Source: Microbacterium forte (GTDB lineage: Bacteria; Actinomycetota; Actinomycetes; Actinomycetales; Microbacteriaceae). From it: a DNA stretch of 64,000 nt. The DNA is taken from NCBI RefSeq assembly GCF_031885415.1, contig NZ_CP116871.1, positions 744,001-808,000 of the forward strand. Direction: 5' to 3'. Both the position numbers and the translations under genes were made by a program. Numbering within the stretch: position 1 is the stretch's first letter; each line of letters begins with the position of its first letter. Under the pieces are notes generated by a model. The model was not told where the DNA came from. It did no database searches and was given only the letters and a program-made list of their open reading frames with translations. Shown here one piece after another: positions 24,656-34,580 of the stretch.

Positions 24656-25393
24656 TCACGCGCGGCGGTAGACGAACACATCCGTGACGATGGGCAGGTC
24701 GTACTCGTCGTGGTCGCGTGTCTCGGGATCTGAATCCAGCACCGCTTCGATGGCGGCGAACATCTCCGCGCGCGCTGCCTCATCGGCGACGAGGAAGGTG
24801 CTCACGGTCGACCAGCGACCGAGGTACGCGTCGCGTCGAATCCGCTCCGTCGAGTGGATCTGCTCGTGGCGCACGAAGTAGAAGCCGGGAAGCTCATGTG
24901 TCGAGGTGCTCGTGGTGACGTCTGCATCCCCCACCGCGGGGTGCGCGATCCGGTGCGCCGCGCGATCCCACGCGCACGTCGGATCGAAACGGTTCCAGAT
25001 GAGTCCGAGGGTTCCCCCCGGTGTGAGCACTCGCGCGATCTCCGCACACGCGGCCTCCTCGTCGAACCAGTGGAAGGCCTGCGCGACCGTCACGACATCA
25101 GCGACCTCGGACTCCATCGGTATCCGCTCGGCGCTGCCGAGATGCGCCTCGACCCCGGGCAGCTTCGAGCGCAGGATCTCGAGCATCGGCTCCGACGGCT
25201 CGACTGCGACGACACGCTCCGCCCATCCCCCGAGCAGTTCTGTGAACTTCCCGGTGCCTGCACCCAGATCCAGCGCCGTGCGCACGCTGTGAGGCATCAC
25301 CACGCCGGCTGCAGCAGGAGGGAAGCCTGGACGGTAACGGTCGTAGTCTGCACCGGTGAGGGTGAACGATTTCGCCAGCGCGTCGTCGACCAT
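24656..25393 (-). CDS. Class I SAM-dependent methyltransferase
   Basis: This 245-aa protein has a methyltransf_11-type Rossmann fold. Motif I is ALDLGAGTGKFTELL (about residues 40-54), the acidic strand 2 end is VAVEPSEPML, and VADVVTVAQAFHWFDEE corresponds to motif II. The substrate cannot be told from sequence; the family includes methylases of small molecules and lipids. It is convergent with map. Confidence 0.88.
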   Translation of the reverse strand: MVDDALAKSFTLTGADYDRYRPGFPPAAAGVVMPHSVRTALDLGAGTGKFTELLGGWAERVVAVEPSEPMLEILRSKLPGVEAHLGSAERIPMESEVADVVTVAQAFHWFDEEAACAEIARVLTPGGTLGLIWNRFDPTCAWDRAAHRIAHPAVGDADVTTSTSTHELPGFYFVRHEQIHSTERIRRDAYLGRWSTVSTFLVADEAARAEMFAAIEAVLDSDPETRDHDEYDLPIVTDVFVYRRA

Positions 25394-25483
25394 GCTGCGA
25401 CGCTATCAGGCGCCCGCGATCTCACCCGTCCTGCGACAGTGCGACTGTGCCATCCTGAGTGCATGATTCCGGAGGATCGCCAC

Positions 25484-26056
25484 GTGCCAGAGCATCTGTT
25501 CCTGGCTCGGCACGGGCAGACCCGATGGAATCTCGAGCATCGGCTGCAGGGGCAGCTCGACTCGCCCCTGACCGAGGACGGCATCCGACAGGCGCAGAGC
25601 GTTGCGGAGCGGGTCGCCGATCGCGGCATCACGACCGTGTGCTTCAGCCCGCTGGGCCGCGCACGACACACGGCAGCGATCATCGCTGATCGGATCGGCG
25701 CAGACCTCATCGAAGTGCCGGAGCTCGCCGACCTCGACCACGGCGAGATGGCCGGCCTGACCTGGGACGAGATCGATCAGCGATTCCCCAGGGCGCGCGA
25801 AGACCGCGCGGCGAACCGATACGGCTGGGCGTTTCCCGGGGGCGAGAGCTATGCCCAGGCGAGAGGACGCGCGCGCCGGGCGCTGACATCCTGCGGATGG
25901 GCTTCGAGGGGCGTTCCTCTGCTCGTCAGTCACGAGATGCTCGGCCGGCTGCTGCGAGCACACCTCCGAGGCTTGGACGCGCATTCCGCGTTGTCGCTGA
26001 GGCACCCGCAGGACGTGGTGTTCGAGATCGACCGCGGAACCGAGCGGATGCTCTAG
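25484..26056 (+). CDS. Histidine phosphatase family protein
   Basis: This is a 190-aa phosphoglycerate-mutase-like phosphatase. The catalytic histidine is in [11 protein letters not shown], the second in LLVSHEML, and the acid is in [15 protein letters not shown] 25484 is chosen because GGAGG lies eight bases upstream, whereas the ATG at 25463 has no ribosome site. Substrate unknown: candidates are sugar phosphates, alpha-ribazole phosphate or 3-phosphoglycerate. Its stop overlaps the convergent trmD stop by four bases. Confidence 0.88.
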   Translation: MPEHLFLARHGQTRWNLEHRLQGQLDSPLTEDGIRQAQSVAERVADRGITTVCFSPLGRARHTAAIIADRIGADLIEVPELADLDHGEMAGLTWDEIDQRFPRAREDRAANRYGWAFPGGESYAQARGRARRALTSCGWASRGVPLLVSHEMLGRLLRAHLRGLDAHSALSLRHPQDVVFEIDRGTERML

Positions 26057-26763
26057 TTCTCGTCGTCCGGCAGCAGATCCGGCCGACGGCGACGCGTCCG
26101 CTCGATCTGCTGATCGCGACGCCAGGAGGCGATCACGGCGTGGTTGCCGCTCAACAGCACCTCGGGTACGGCCCGTTCCCGCCACACCGAGGGCTTCGTG
26201 TAAGACGGGTACTCCAGGAGTCCGTCTTCGTGCGATTCCTCGACGAGGCTCTCCGGGTTGCCCACGACACCGGGGATCAGACGTCCGATCGCCTCGATCA
26301 TCGCCATGGTCGCGACTTCTCCTCCGTTGAGGACGTAGTCGCCGAGACTGACGAGTCGCACCTCGCCGAGCGACGCCGCATACTCGAACACCCGCTCGTC
26401 GATGCCCTCGTACCGGCCGCATCCGAAGATGAGGTGATCGCGGGTGCTGAGGTCACGAGCCGTGGCCTGGGTGAAGACCTCGCCCGCGGGAGAAGGGAAG
26501 ATGATGGTCGGCCGACGGCCCTCATCGGAAGGAGCCGACGACGCCAGCTCATCGAGCGCGAGCCCCCAGGGCTCCGGCTTCATGACCATCCCCGCTCCAC
26601 CCCCGTACGGGGTGTCGTCCACGGTGCGGTGGCGGTCGGAGGTCCAGTCCCGAAGGTCCCGGACGCGCAGGTCGAGGATGCCGGCGCTCTGCGCCTTCCC
26701 GAGCAGGGAGAGCGTCAGGCCGTCGAAGTACGACGGGAAGATGGAGAGGACGTCGATGCGCAC
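26053..26763 (-). CDS. trmD: tRNA (guanine-N1)-methyltransferase
   Basis: This 236-aa enzyme methylates G37 of tRNAs read by CUN, CCN and CGG codons, preventing +1 frameshifts. It carries the SPOUT trefoil-knot motifs [37 protein letters not shown] and [11 protein letters not shown]. It is last in the rpsP-khpA-rimM-trmD operon, 19 bases after rimM. Confidence 0.97.
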   Translation of the reverse strand: MRIDVLSIFPSYFDGLTLSLLGKAQSAGILDLRVRDLRDWTSDRHRTVDDTPYGGGAGMVMKPEPWGLALDELASSAPSDEGRRPTIIFPSPAGEVFTQATARDLSTRDHLIFGCGRYEGIDERVFEYAASLGEVRLVSLGDYVLNGGEVATMAMIEAIGRLIPGVVGNPESLVEESHEDGLLEYPSYTKPSVWRERAVPEVLLSGNHAVIASWRRDQQIERTRRRRPDLLPDDEN

Positions 26764-26782
26764 GGGCAGACCGTACCCGTGG

Positions 26783-27394
26783 TCACTCGGTGGCGTCGGA
26801 GTCCGAGGACTCCCCCGCCTCCGTCGCCTCGGAAGCGTCGGGAAGCTCTTCGAAGAGTCCAGCGGGCGGCGTCACGATGACGCGTCCTGCTCTCACGTCG
26901 ACCGTCGGAACGATCGCCTCGACGAAAGGCACCATGATGTCCTGGTCGCCTGACCTGACGATGAGCAGGTCCTGCGCCGGGAAGTGCTCGACCCGAGCGA
27001 CTCTGCCCACCACGACACCATCACGGACGACATCGAGCCCAGTGAGCTGGTGGTCGAACCACGCGTTGTCCTCGACCTCGTCGTTGTCCTGATCGATCCA
27101 GAGGATCGCTCGGACGAGGGTCTCTGCACCCTCACGATCGTCGACGTCCTTGAAGAACACGACGGGGTTGCCGTTCATCACCCGGTACTCGCGAACGACG
27201 ACCGTCTTGCCGTGCCACGGAGATGCTTCAGGCACCTGCAACGTGAACTCGGCCCCTGGAGTGAAACGACGCTCGGGATTGTCGGTGTAGAGCTCCAGCT
27301 TCAGAGCGCCCTTGAGACCGTGGGCCTTGACGAGGCGCCCGACCCGCAGCTGATTCTTGCCCTGGTTGCGGTCTGTCGACACCACGTCAGTCAT
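26783..27394 (-). CDS. rimM: 16S rRNA processing protein RimM
   Basis: This 203-aa ribosome maturation factor binds S19 and assists 30S head assembly. It has an N-terminal RimM domain ([19 protein letters not shown]), a PRC-barrel domain (about residues 92-175) and an acidic, Glu/Ser-rich tail. The ATG at 27394 overlaps the KH gene by eight bases. Starts at 27403 and 27430 are in frame, but none has a clear ribosome site, so coupled translation is likely. Confidence 0.92.
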   Translation of the reverse strand: MTDVVSTDRNQGKNQLRVGRLVKAHGLKGALKLELYTDNPERRFTPGAEFTLQVPEASPWHGKTVVVREYRVMNGNPVVFFKDVDDREGAETLVRAILWIDQDNDEVEDNAWFDHQLTGLDVVRDGVVVGRVARVEHFPAQDLLIVRSGDQDIMVPFVEAIVPTVDVRAGRVIVTPPAGLFEELPDASEATEAGESSDSDATE

Positions 27395-27617
27395 CCGCGA
27401 CATCGACACGCACACGACGCCCGTCTGCAAGAGCGGAGATGAGCGTGCGCAGTGCTTTCGCGGTGCGGCCGCCGCGCCCGATCACGCGTCCACGGTCGTC
27501 GGGGTGCACGCGCACCTCGAGGAGATCGCCTCTCGGCGAGGTGGAAGCGTTGATGCGGACATCCTCGGGGTGATCGACGATCCCCTTGACGATGTGTTCG
27601 AGCGCGGCGGCGAGCAC
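27387..27617 (-). CDS. khpA: KH-domain RNA-binding protein (KhpA/YlqC)
   Basis: This 76-aa protein is a single type II KH domain with the RNA-binding loop GRGGRTAKALR (a GxxG variant) and the surrounding VKGIVDHPEDVRI and RVDVAD strands. KhpA proteins bind small RNAs and mRNA and, with KhpB, affect cell envelope growth in Gram-positives. Its place between rpsP and rimM is diagnostic. Confidence 0.94.
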   Translation of the reverse strand: MLAAALEHIVKGIVDHPEDVRINASTSPRGDLLEVRVHPDDRGRVIGRGGRTAKALRTLISALADGRRVRVDVADD

Positions 27618-27623
27618 GACGAA

Positions 27624-28043
27624 TTACTCGGCGTCGGCGGCGGGAGCCTCAGCGGCCTCCGCGTCGGCCTTGGCCGGAGCCTCGGCCTTCTTCTCGACCT
27701 TGGGCTTCACGACGGACTTCTTGGACGCGTCGATCTCGAACGGAACCTTGGGCTCCTTGACCTTGAGGGTGGACTTCGCGTCCTTGTCGCCCTTGAACTT
27801 GCCCCAGTCGCCCGTGATCTTGAGCAGCGCTGCGACCTGCTCGGTCGGCTGAGCACCGACGGACAGCCAGTACTGCGCACGGTCGGAGTCGATCTCGATG
27901 AACGAGGGCTCCTCGGTGGGGTGGTACTTGCCGATCTCCTCGATCACGCGACCATCGCGCTTGGTCTTCGAGTCGGCGACGACGATGCGGTAGTACGGCG
28001 CACGGATCTTGCCCAGGCGCTTGAGACGAATCTTGACAGCCAC
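27624..28043 (-). CDS. rpsP: 30S ribosomal protein S16
   Basis: This is a 139-aa S16. The core [20 protein letters not shown] and [12 protein letters not shown] is conserved, and the roughly 50-residue C-terminal extension is rich in Ala, Lys and Glu, as seen in actinobacteria. It starts at GTG 28043, five bases after AGGAG; the upstream in-frame extension is not S16. It leads the khpA-rimM-trmD operon. Confidence 0.96.
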   Translation of the reverse strand: MAVKIRLKRLGKIRAPYYRIVVADSKTKRDGRVIEEIGKYHPTEEPSFIEIDSDRAQYWLSVGAQPTEQVAALLKITGDWGKFKGDKDAKSTLKVKEPKVPFEIDASKKSVVKPKVEKKAEAPAKADAEAAEAPAADAE

Positions 28044-28246
28044 GATTCTCCTGAATTGTGTGGAAGGTAACGAACCGATCGCCTGGAGAGTGGGGTGCAC
28101 ACCCGGCGGAAGCTCAAATAGGGAGGACAAGTGCTGGATAGAGGGTCGAGCACGTCGTCCGACCTTCTATTCTGCCAGATCCGCGGCCAAGGAGCGAAAC
28201 GGGACGACACGGCGGTTGCCGTGTCGTCTGCACCGCATGTCAGACT
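28044..28246. promoter_or_regulatory. Divergent promoter region between rpsP and the YbdK gene
   Basis: This 203-base gap separates two divergent starts. The leftmost part carries the rpsP ribosome site and leader. No confident -35/-10 pair or riboswitch-like fold was assigned. Confidence 0.35.
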
Positions 28247-29404
28247 GTGCTCGTGAAGCTCGATTTCGCGTCATCGGCCCGGTCCACAGTAGGCCTCGAA
28301 TGGGAGATCATGCTCGCCGACCCGGTGAGCGGTGATCTCGTAGGCCGCGCCCCTGAGCTGCTGTCGGCACTCGAGCACGAAAGCGCCGACGAACGCCATA
28401 CGGTGACGGGTGAGCTGCTCACCAACACCATCGAGGTCACCAGCGGCATCGGCGATTCGGTGGCGCACGCGGTCGACGACATCGCCAACGCGATCTCTGC
28501 CGTGCGCTCGGCCACGGATCCCGCCGGCATCGAACTGCTCTCCGCAGGCAGCCACCCGTTCGCACAGTGGTACCAGCAGGAAGTGACCGACAAGACCCGC
28601 TACCACACCTTGATCGAGCGGACCCAATGGTGGGGCCGCAACATGATGATCTGGGGGATCCACGTCCACATCGGCGTCGAGGATCAGCGCAAGGTCATCC
28701 CCATCATCAACGCCCTCGCGGCATACCTCCCGCATCTGCAGGCGCTTGCCGCGTCGAGTCCGTTCTGGGCCGGTGAGCGCACCGGGTACGCGTCCAACCG
28801 CGCCCTGGTCTTCCAGCAGCTGCCCACGGCCGGACTCCCCTGGCCACTCGACGACTGGTCCGACTATGAGGCCTATCTCGACGACATGGTGCGCACCGGT
28901 GTGATGGCCGATGCGACCGAGGTGCGCTGGGATATCCGCCCCGCTCCGCGGTGGGGGACGATCGAGGTGCGGGCCTGCGACGGCCTCTCGACCCTGCCCG
29001 AGCTGGCAGCGGTGGCCGCCCTCGTCCAGGTCCTGGTGGAGCATCTCTCCCGGCAGTTCGACGAGGGTCGCACTCTCGCACAGATGCCGGCCTGGTACCA
29101 CCGCGAGAACAAATGGCGCGCGGCACGCTACGGCCTCGACGCCAGGGTGATCGTGGATTCGGCGGGCACCCAGCGGCCGGTGCGGGAGCATCTGTCCGAG
29201 GTCCTCGACGAGCTCGCGCCGGTCGCGGTCGAACTCGGCTGCGGGCGAGAGTTCGGCAGCATCGAGACGATACTCACGAACGGCGCGAGCTACGAACGGC
29301 AGTTGACGATCGCGAACGCGACGGGCGGCGACCTCGGTGCGGTCGTGCAGCACCTGATCCGGGAGTTCCGTTCCGGCCCCGAATCGTCGACCGACGAGCC
29401 GTAG
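28247..29404 (+). CDS. YbdK-type carboxylate-amine ligase (glutamate-cysteine ligase 2 family)
   Basis: This 385-aa ATP-dependent ligase has the family motifs STVGLEWEIML (catalytic Glu), ELLTNTIEVTSG, WGIHVHIGV (His pair), ERTGYASNRALVFQQLP and WDIRPAPRWGTIEVRACD. The YbdK family has weak gamma-glutamylcysteine activity in vitro and the true substrate is uncertain; mycothiol-using actinobacteria would not need it for glutathione. GTG 28247 and GTG 28253 are both plausible starts, and neither has a ribosome site. Confidence 0.88.
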   Translation: MLVKLDFASSARSTVGLEWEIMLADPVSGDLVGRAPELLSALEHESADERHTVTGELLTNTIEVTSGIGDSVAHAVDDIANAISAVRSATDPAGIELLSAGSHPFAQWYQQEVTDKTRYHTLIERTQWWGRNMMIWGIHVHIGVEDQRKVIPIINALAAYLPHLQALAASSPFWAGERTGYASNRALVFQQLPTAGLPWPLDDWSDYEAYLDDMVRTGVMADATEVRWDIRPAPRWGTIEVRACDGLSTLPELAAVAALVQVLVEHLSRQFDEGRTLAQMPAWYHRENKWRAARYGLDARVIVDSAGTQRPVREHLSEVLDELAPVAVELGCGREFGSIETILTNGASYERQLTIANATGGDLGAVVQHLIREFRSGPESSTDEP

Positions 29405-29407
29405 AGG

Positions 29408-30379
29408 TCAGTCCTCCACGAGTCGGCGCGCGAGCCCCTCGTCGAGGACCACATCCGTGATGAGCTCGGCGGCGATCGCTGCGCGGAGGCTCGCGAGCTT
29501 CGGAACTCCCGAGACCACGCACACGCGCCTGGGCACCCTTCGCAGTCTGTCGAGGCCCGGACCGGTGGCGCGGGCGTTCACACGGATGTCCCTCCACGAG
29601 CCGTCTGCGCGGAAGAAGACCGTCGCCACGTCGCCGATCGCATGGTCTTCGCGGAGGCTCCGGTAGTCGTCGCGTCCGAGATACCCTCCGACGTACACAC
29701 GGCTGGGCACCTCCGCGGCGGGAGAGCCGAGACTGAACACGGCGATGTCCATCTTCGACTGCAGATCGAGCACTCTCCGGGTGCTGCGCTCGCGCCACAT
29801 CGCCTCGCGCGTCGACGGATCGTCGAAGAACGCCGGCACGGGGAACTGCTGCACTTGCGCGCCGAACGCGCTGCCGAAGCGCTGCAGGATGTCGCTCGAG
29901 TACTCGACGCCGCTCGTCTGCGTGTTGCCCGCGCCGTTCAACTGCACGAACGTCGTGTTGTGCGTCTCCTTCTGCGTGAGACCGCGGCTCACAGCGCTGA
30001 TCGTCGATCCCCACGCGACGCCCACGATCATGTTGGAGTCGACGAACTGCGAGAGCAGCCGCCCCGCTGTCAGGGCCACACGCTCGAGCCGCTCCACCTC
30101 GCTGACGATCTCGGGGATGGGTACGACGTGCGCGACGAGGCGGTACCTGTCTCTGATGCGCTGCTCGAGCATCCCCAATCGCTCCAGAGGAGAGTTGATC
30201 CGGATGTCGACGAGCCCGCTCTCGCGAGCGAAGCTGAGCAGACGGGACACGGATGATCGCGAGGTCTTCAGCTCCTGCGCGATCACCTCCATCGTCTTGT
30301 CCTGCATGTAGTAGAGCTGCGCTGCGGTGAGCGCGGCGATCAGCTTGGAGTCGCGGGATCCCGCGTCAGGCTGGGTCAT
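29408..30379 (-). CDS. SorC/DeoR-family sugar-binding transcriptional regulator
   Basis: This is a 323-aa regulator. It has an N-terminal helix-turn-helix (MEVIAQELKTSRSSVSRLL) and a C-terminal SorC sugar-phosphate-binding domain (MIVGVAWGSTISAVSRGL, VYVGGYLG, GVPKLASLRAAI). SorC proteins are controlled by phosphorylated sugars or polyols. GGAGG before the ATG at 30379 supports the start. It is divergent from glpD with a palindrome in the shared promoter, so it probably controls the glycerol operon in response to glycerol-3-phosphate or dihydroxyacetone phosphate; this is inference. Confidence 0.9.
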   Translation of the reverse strand: MTQPDAGSRDSKLIAALTAAQLYYMQDKTMEVIAQELKTSRSSVSRLLSFARESGLVDIRINSPLERLGMLEQRIRDRYRLVAHVVPIPEIVSEVERLERVALTAGRLLSQFVDSNMIVGVAWGSTISAVSRGLTQKETHNTTFVQLNGAGNTQTSGVEYSSDILQRFGSAFGAQVQQFPVPAFFDDPSTREAMWRERSTRRVLDLQSKMDIAVFSLGSPAAEVPSRVYVGGYLGRDDYRSLREDHAIGDVATVFFRADGSWRDIRVNARATGPGLDRLRRVPRRVCVVSGVPKLASLRAAIAAELITDVVLDEGLARRLVED

Positions 30380-30402
30380 GAGGGCCTCCTCGCCTCGATC
30401 TT

Positions 30403-30416
30403 TGCACATATGTGCA
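30403..30416. promoter_or_regulatory. Palindromic operator between the SorC gene and glpD
   Basis: TGCACATATGTGCA is a perfect 14-base palindrome 24 bases upstream of the SorC ATG and 64 bases upstream of glpD. Its position suits binding by the SorC regulator to control both directions. Confidence 0.65.
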
Positions 30417-30479
30417 GCGGGCTTGCGCGCGCTGGCCACATGGGTCGAAGCTGGGGGCACGCACAGAGAAGGGTCGAAG

Positions 30480-32189
30480 ATGATCGAGTCGACACACTCA
30501 TCACCGGAACGCGCCGAAGTCCGCGCCGTCCGTGAGTCCGGACGCACGAGCGTCCTTGTCATCGGAGCCGGGATCAACGGGATCTCGACGTTCCGAGACC
30601 TCGCACTTCAGGGCGTCGACGTCCTGCTGGTCGAACGAGGAGACTTCGCTTCCGGCGCCTCCGCGGCATCGAGCCATATGATCCACGGCGGCATCCGCTA
30701 CCTCGAGAACGGCGAGTTCCGACTCGTCCGTGAATCCGTCGAGGAGCGAAACGGCCTGCTCAAGATCGCGCCGCACTATGTGAAGCCGCTCGAGACCACG
30801 ATCCCCATCTACTCGACCTTCTCGGGCATCCTGTCCGCCCCCCTGCGTTTTCTCACGCACAAGAGCGGCAAGCCCCAGGAGCGGGGAGCGTTCCTCATCA
30901 AGGTCGGGCTCACGATCTACGACACGTTCTCGCGCGATGGGGGCATGGTCCCTCGTCACCGCTTCCTCGGTCGCAAGCGCTCGCTCGCCGAACTCCCCTC
31001 GCTCGACCCGAACATCAAGTACACGGCCACCTACTATGACGCCTCCATGCACGATCCCGAGCGTCTGGCGCTCGACGTGCTGCAGGACGGGCGCGCGGCT
31101 CATCCGGGCGCCGTCGCTCTGAACTACGTCGAGGCGATCGCCCGCGACGGCAAGAAGATCGTCCTCCGCGATCGTGAGAGCGGCACGGAGTTCTCGGTCG
31201 CCGCAGGTGTCGTCGTGAACGCATCAGGGCCTTGGACAGACCTCACCAACGACGCGCTCGGCAACGACACGCGCTTCATGGGCGGGACCAAGGGGTCTCA
31301 CATCGTTCTTGATCACCCAGAGCTTCTCGAGGCGACGCGTGGCCGCGAGATCTTCTTCGAGCACTCTGACGGCCGCATCGTGCTGATCTACCCCCTCAAG
31401 GGGCGCGTGCTCGTCGGGACGACGGACATCGACGCGGATCCGCGCGAGGCAGCCGTGTGCACGGAGGAGGAGATCGACTACTTCTTCGACCTGATCCACC
31501 ACGTGTTCCCGACGATCGACGTGACGCGCGAGCAGATCGTCTTCAACTTCTCCGGCATCCGCCCGCTTCCTCGCCACGAGGACACGGCCCCTGGATTCGT
31601 GTCCCGCGACTACCGCATCGAGGTCGACGACAAGGGCGCGGCTCCTCTGGTGAGCCTCGTCGGCGGAAAGTGGACGACGTTCCGCGCACTCGGCGAGTCG
31701 CTGTCCGACGTGGTGCTCGATCTGATCGGCCGCACTCGCACGGTGTCGACCGCCGGCCGGGCCATCGGCGGAGGCCGCGACTTCCCGCGCACCGAGAAGG
31801 CTCGTCGAATCTGGATCCAGGAGAACCTCCCGGGTGCCGGCGACCGCGCCGAGCGCCTTCTCGCCCGCTACGGAACACGTGCGGCTCAGGTCTGGGAGTT
31901 CATCGAGCAGGGTGATGACGCTCCCCTCGCCGGCGACGACCTCTCCACCCGGGAACTCGCCTGGATGGTGGAGAACGAGATGGTCGCGCGTCTGCAGGAT
32001 GTCGTCATGCGACGCACCAGCATCGCATTCACCGGTCACGCCGACGCGGATGTGCTCGAAGAGCTTGCCGCAGCCCTGGCTCCTCTGCTCCACTGGGATC
32101 GTGCACGCCAGGATGCAGAGCTCGACCAGACGCGCACGATGCTCAACGAACGACATGGACTCCAGATCTCGTCCCGCGCACGCGGCTGA
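30480..32189 (+). CDS. glpD: Glycerol-3-phosphate dehydrogenase (FAD-dependent)
   Basis: This 569-aa membrane-associated flavoenzyme oxidises glycerol-3-phosphate to dihydroxyacetone phosphate. It has the FAD site LVIGAGINGISTFRDL, SHMIHGGIRYLENGEFRLV, GTKGSHIVLDH and LVGGKWTTFRALGE, plus a C-terminal DAO_C domain. The ATG at 30480 follows AAGGG. It opens the glpD-glpF-glpK operon for glycerol use. An in-frame opening upstream at 30327 is the promoter region and is rejected. Confidence 0.95.
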   Translation: MIESTHSSPERAEVRAVRESGRTSVLVIGAGINGISTFRDLALQGVDVLLVERGDFASGASAASSHMIHGGIRYLENGEFRLVRESVEERNGLLKIAPHYVKPLETTIPIYSTFSGILSAPLRFLTHKSGKPQERGAFLIKVGLTIYDTFSRDGGMVPRHRFLGRKRSLAELPSLDPNIKYTATYYDASMHDPERLALDVLQDGRAAHPGAVALNYVEAIARDGKKIVLRDRESGTEFSVAAGVVVNASGPWTDLTNDALGNDTRFMGGTKGSHIVLDHPELLEATRGREIFFEHSDGRIVLIYPLKGRVLVGTTDIDADPREAAVCTEEEIDYFFDLIHHVFPTIDVTREQIVFNFSGIRPLPRHEDTAPGFVSRDYRIEVDDKGAAPLVSLVGGKWTTFRALGESLSDVVLDLIGRTRTVSTAGRAIGGGRDFPRTEKARRIWIQENLPGAGDRAERLLARYGTRAAQVWEFIEQGDDAPLAGDDLSTRELAWMVENEMVARLQDVVMRRTSIAFTGHADADVLEELAAALAPLLHWDRARQDAELDQTRTMLNERHGLQISSRARG

Positions 32190-32233
32190 CGAGACATCCG
32201 AACGCCGCCCTCCACGCGGCGTAACTCCCAACA

Positions 32234-32261
32234 AGTGCCAGAGCTATGGGGCTCTGGCACT
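32234..32261 (+). terminator. Hairpin between glpD and glpF
   Basis: The arms AGTGCCAGAGC (32234-32244) and GCTCTGGCACT (32251-32261) give an 11-bp perfect stem with a six-base loop, 21 bases upstream of glpF. No U-tract follows. It may be a partial terminator or a processing or stability element that sets glpD against glpFK levels. Confidence 0.6.
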
Positions 32262-32281
32262 CAAGAAAGGTCAATGAAGAC

Positions 32282-33034
32282 ATGACTGAAGTGAATCTCG
32301 GTCTCTACTTCCTCTCGGAGTTCGTCGGCACCGCAATGCTGATCCTCCTCGGATGTGGTGTCGTCGCCAACGTCGCTCTTGCCAAGAACAAGGGCTTCGG
32401 CGGCGGCTTCCTGATGGTCAACTGGGGATGGGGTCTCGCGGTCTTCGTGGGTGTCCTCGTCTCGGCGTACTCCGGCGCCATCCTCAACCCGGCGGTCGGC
32501 ATCGGCCTTCTCGTCGCCGGCAAGATCGACTTCTCGCAGTTCGCGGTGGCGACCGGCGCCGAGCTGCTCGGTGCGATCGTCGGTGCGATCCTCACCTGGC
32601 TGGCTTACAAGCAGCACTTCGACGAGGAGCCCGACCCCGCCAACAAGCTCGGCGTCTTCTCGACCGGCCCGGCGATCCGCTCCTACGGCTGGAACCTCGT
32701 CACAGAGGTCATCGGCACCTTCGTCCTGGTGTTCGCGATCTTCGCATTCGCCGACTACGGCGACATCGAGATCGGCGTCCCCGGAGGCCTCGGACCGCTC
32801 AGCGCCCTGCCCGTCGCGCTCGTCGTGGTCGCTATCGGTGCATCGCTCGGTGGACCCACCGGCTACGCGATCAACCCTGCTCGCGACCTCGGACCCCGTA
32901 TCGCCCACGCCATCCTGCCGATCAAGGGCAAGGGATCGAGCGACTGGTCGTACTCGTGGGTCCCGGTGGTCGGTCCGCTGCTCGGTGGTGTCCTCGCCGC
33001 CGTCGCAGCGCCCGTTCTGCTCAACCTCGCCTGA
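32282..33034 (+). CDS. glpF: Glycerol uptake facilitator (aquaglyceroporin)
   Basis: This 250-aa MIP-family channel has six membrane helices and two NPA boxes, NPAVG (about residue 69) and NPARDLGPR (about residue 204); the Asp after the second box is typical of glycerol facilitators. It starts at ATG 32282, ten bases after AAAGG; the ATG at 32274 is out of frame and stops at once. It supplies glycerol to GlpK, 29 bases downstream. Confidence 0.94.
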   Translation: MTEVNLGLYFLSEFVGTAMLILLGCGVVANVALAKNKGFGGGFLMVNWGWGLAVFVGVLVSAYSGAILNPAVGIGLLVAGKIDFSQFAVATGAELLGAIVGAILTWLAYKQHFDEEPDPANKLGVFSTGPAIRSYGWNLVTEVIGTFVLVFAIFAFADYGDIEIGVPGGLGPLSALPVALVVVAIGASLGGPTGYAINPARDLGPRIAHAILPIKGKGSSDWSYSWVPVVGPLLGGVLAAVAAPVLLNLA

Positions 33035-33063
33035 ACCCGAACCTGACTTCAAAGGAGAACACA

Positions 33064-34578
33064 ATGGCCGACTACATCATCGCCATCGATCAGGGCACCA
33101 CCTCCAGCCGCGCGATCATCTTCGACAAGAAGGGCAGCATCGTCGCGACCGGACAGAAGGAGCACGAGCAGATCCTCCCCAAGGCCGGCTGGGTCGAGCA
33201 CGACCCTGCGGAGATCTGGCGCAACGTGCAGGAGGTCATCGGCCTCGCGCTGAGCCGCGGCGACCTGACACGTCACGACATCGCCGCCGTGGGAATCACC
33301 AACCAGCGTGAGACCGCAGTGGTCTGGGACAAGACGACCGGCAAGGCCGTCTACAACGCGATCGTCTGGCAGGACACCCGCACGCAGGAGATCGTCGACC
33401 GCCTCGCGGCCGACGGCGGCGTCGAGCGGTTCAAGCCCGTCGTGGGCCTCCCCCTCGCCACCTACTTCTCGGGCACCAAGATCGCCTGGATCCTCGAGAA
33501 CGTCGAGGGCGCACGGGAGAAGGCCGAGGCGGGCGACCTCGTCTTCGGCACGACCGATAGCTGGGTGCTGTGGAACCTCACGGGCGGCGTCGACGGCGGT
33601 GTGCACGTCACCGATGTCACCAACGCCTCACGCACGATGTTCATGGATCTCGAGACGCTCGAGTGGCGCGACGACATCCTCGAGGCGTTCGGAGTGCCGC
33701 GCTCGATGATGCCGGAGATCCGCTCCTCCTCCGAGGTGTACGGCGCCGCCGAGGACTCGTCTCTGCTCCGGGAGACGCCGATCGCCGGCATCCTGGGTGA
33801 CCAGCAGGCCGCGACGTTCGGTCAGGCCGCGTTCAACCAGGGCGAGAGCAAGAACACCTACGGCACCGGATGCTTCCTCATCTTCAACACGGGCGAGGAG
33901 ATCGTCCACTCGAAGAACGGGCTGCTGACCACCGTCGGCTACAAGCTCGGGGACGGACCGACCCACTACGCGCTCGAGGGCTCGATCGCTGTCACCGGAT
34001 CGCTGATCCAGTGGCTCCGCGACCAGCTCGGGATCATCAGCTCCGCTCCCGAGGTCGAAGAACTCGCGAAGCAGGTGGACGACAACGGTGGCGTATACAT
34101 CGTCCCCGCGTTCTCCGGCCTGTTCGCACCCTACTGGCGTTCGGACGCCCGCGGTGCGATCGTCGGCCTCACCCGCTACGCGAACAAGAACCACATCGCT
34201 CGCGCAGCGCTCGAGGCCGTCGCATTCCAGACCCGCGACGTTCTCGACGCGGTCAACGCGGATGCCGGCGTCGACCTCACCGAACTCAAGGTCGATGGGG
34301 GCATGGTCGCGAACGATGCGCTCATGCAGTTCCAGGCCGATGTGCTCGGTGTGCCCGTCGTGCGCCCGGTCGTCGCGGAGACCACCGCGCTGGGTGCCGC
34401 GTACGCCGCCGGTCTGGCCGTCGGCTTCTGGAACGGTCTCGACGACCTCTCCGCCAACTGGCAGGAGGATCGTCGTTGGGAACCGTCGATGGAGGACGGC
34501 GAGCGTGACCGCCAGCTGCGCCTGTGGCGCAAGGCCGTCACCAAGTCGATGGACTGGGTCGACGAGGACGTGATCTGA
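33064..34578 (+). CDS. glpK: Glycerol kinase
   Basis: This is a 504-aa FGGY-family kinase. It has the N-terminal signature [31 protein letters not shown], the phosphate loop [25 protein letters not shown], and the second FGGY signature [15 protein letters not shown]. It phosphorylates glycerol to glycerol-3-phosphate. AAAGGAG lies seven bases before the ATG. It ends the glpDFK operon; the stop is two bases from the convergent LysR gene. Confidence 0.97.
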   Translation: MADYIIAIDQGTTSSRAIIFDKKGSIVATGQKEHEQILPKAGWVEHDPAEIWRNVQEVIGLALSRGDLTRHDIAAVGITNQRETAVVWDKTTGKAVYNAIVWQDTRTQEIVDRLAADGGVERFKPVVGLPLATYFSGTKIAWILENVEGAREKAEAGDLVFGTTDSWVLWNLTGGVDGGVHVTDVTNASRTMFMDLETLEWRDDILEAFGVPRSMMPEIRSSSEVYGAAEDSSLLRETPIAGILGDQQAATFGQAAFNQGESKNTYGTGCFLIFNTGEEIVHSKNGLLTTVGYKLGDGPTHYALEGSIAVTGSLIQWLRDQLGIISSAPEVEELAKQVDDNGGVYIVPAFSGLFAPYWRSDARGAIVGLTRYANKNHIARAALEAVAFQTRDVLDAVNADAGVDLTELKVDGGMVANDALMQFQADVLGVPVVRPVVAETTALGAAYAAGLAVGFWNGLDDLSANWQEDRRWEPSMEDGERDRQLRLWRKAVTKSMDWVDEDVI

Positions 34579-34580
34579 CC

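Noticed and set aside
28253..29404. YbdK-family gene as a true glutathione biosynthesis enzyme
   Set aside because: The family's physiological substrate is uncertain and actinobacteria of this type use mycothiol, so only the broad family name is given.
32353..34578. A 741-codon frame suggesting a longer GlpK
   Set aside because: The upstream part is glpF read out of frame, and glpK has its own AAAGGAG and ATG at 33064.
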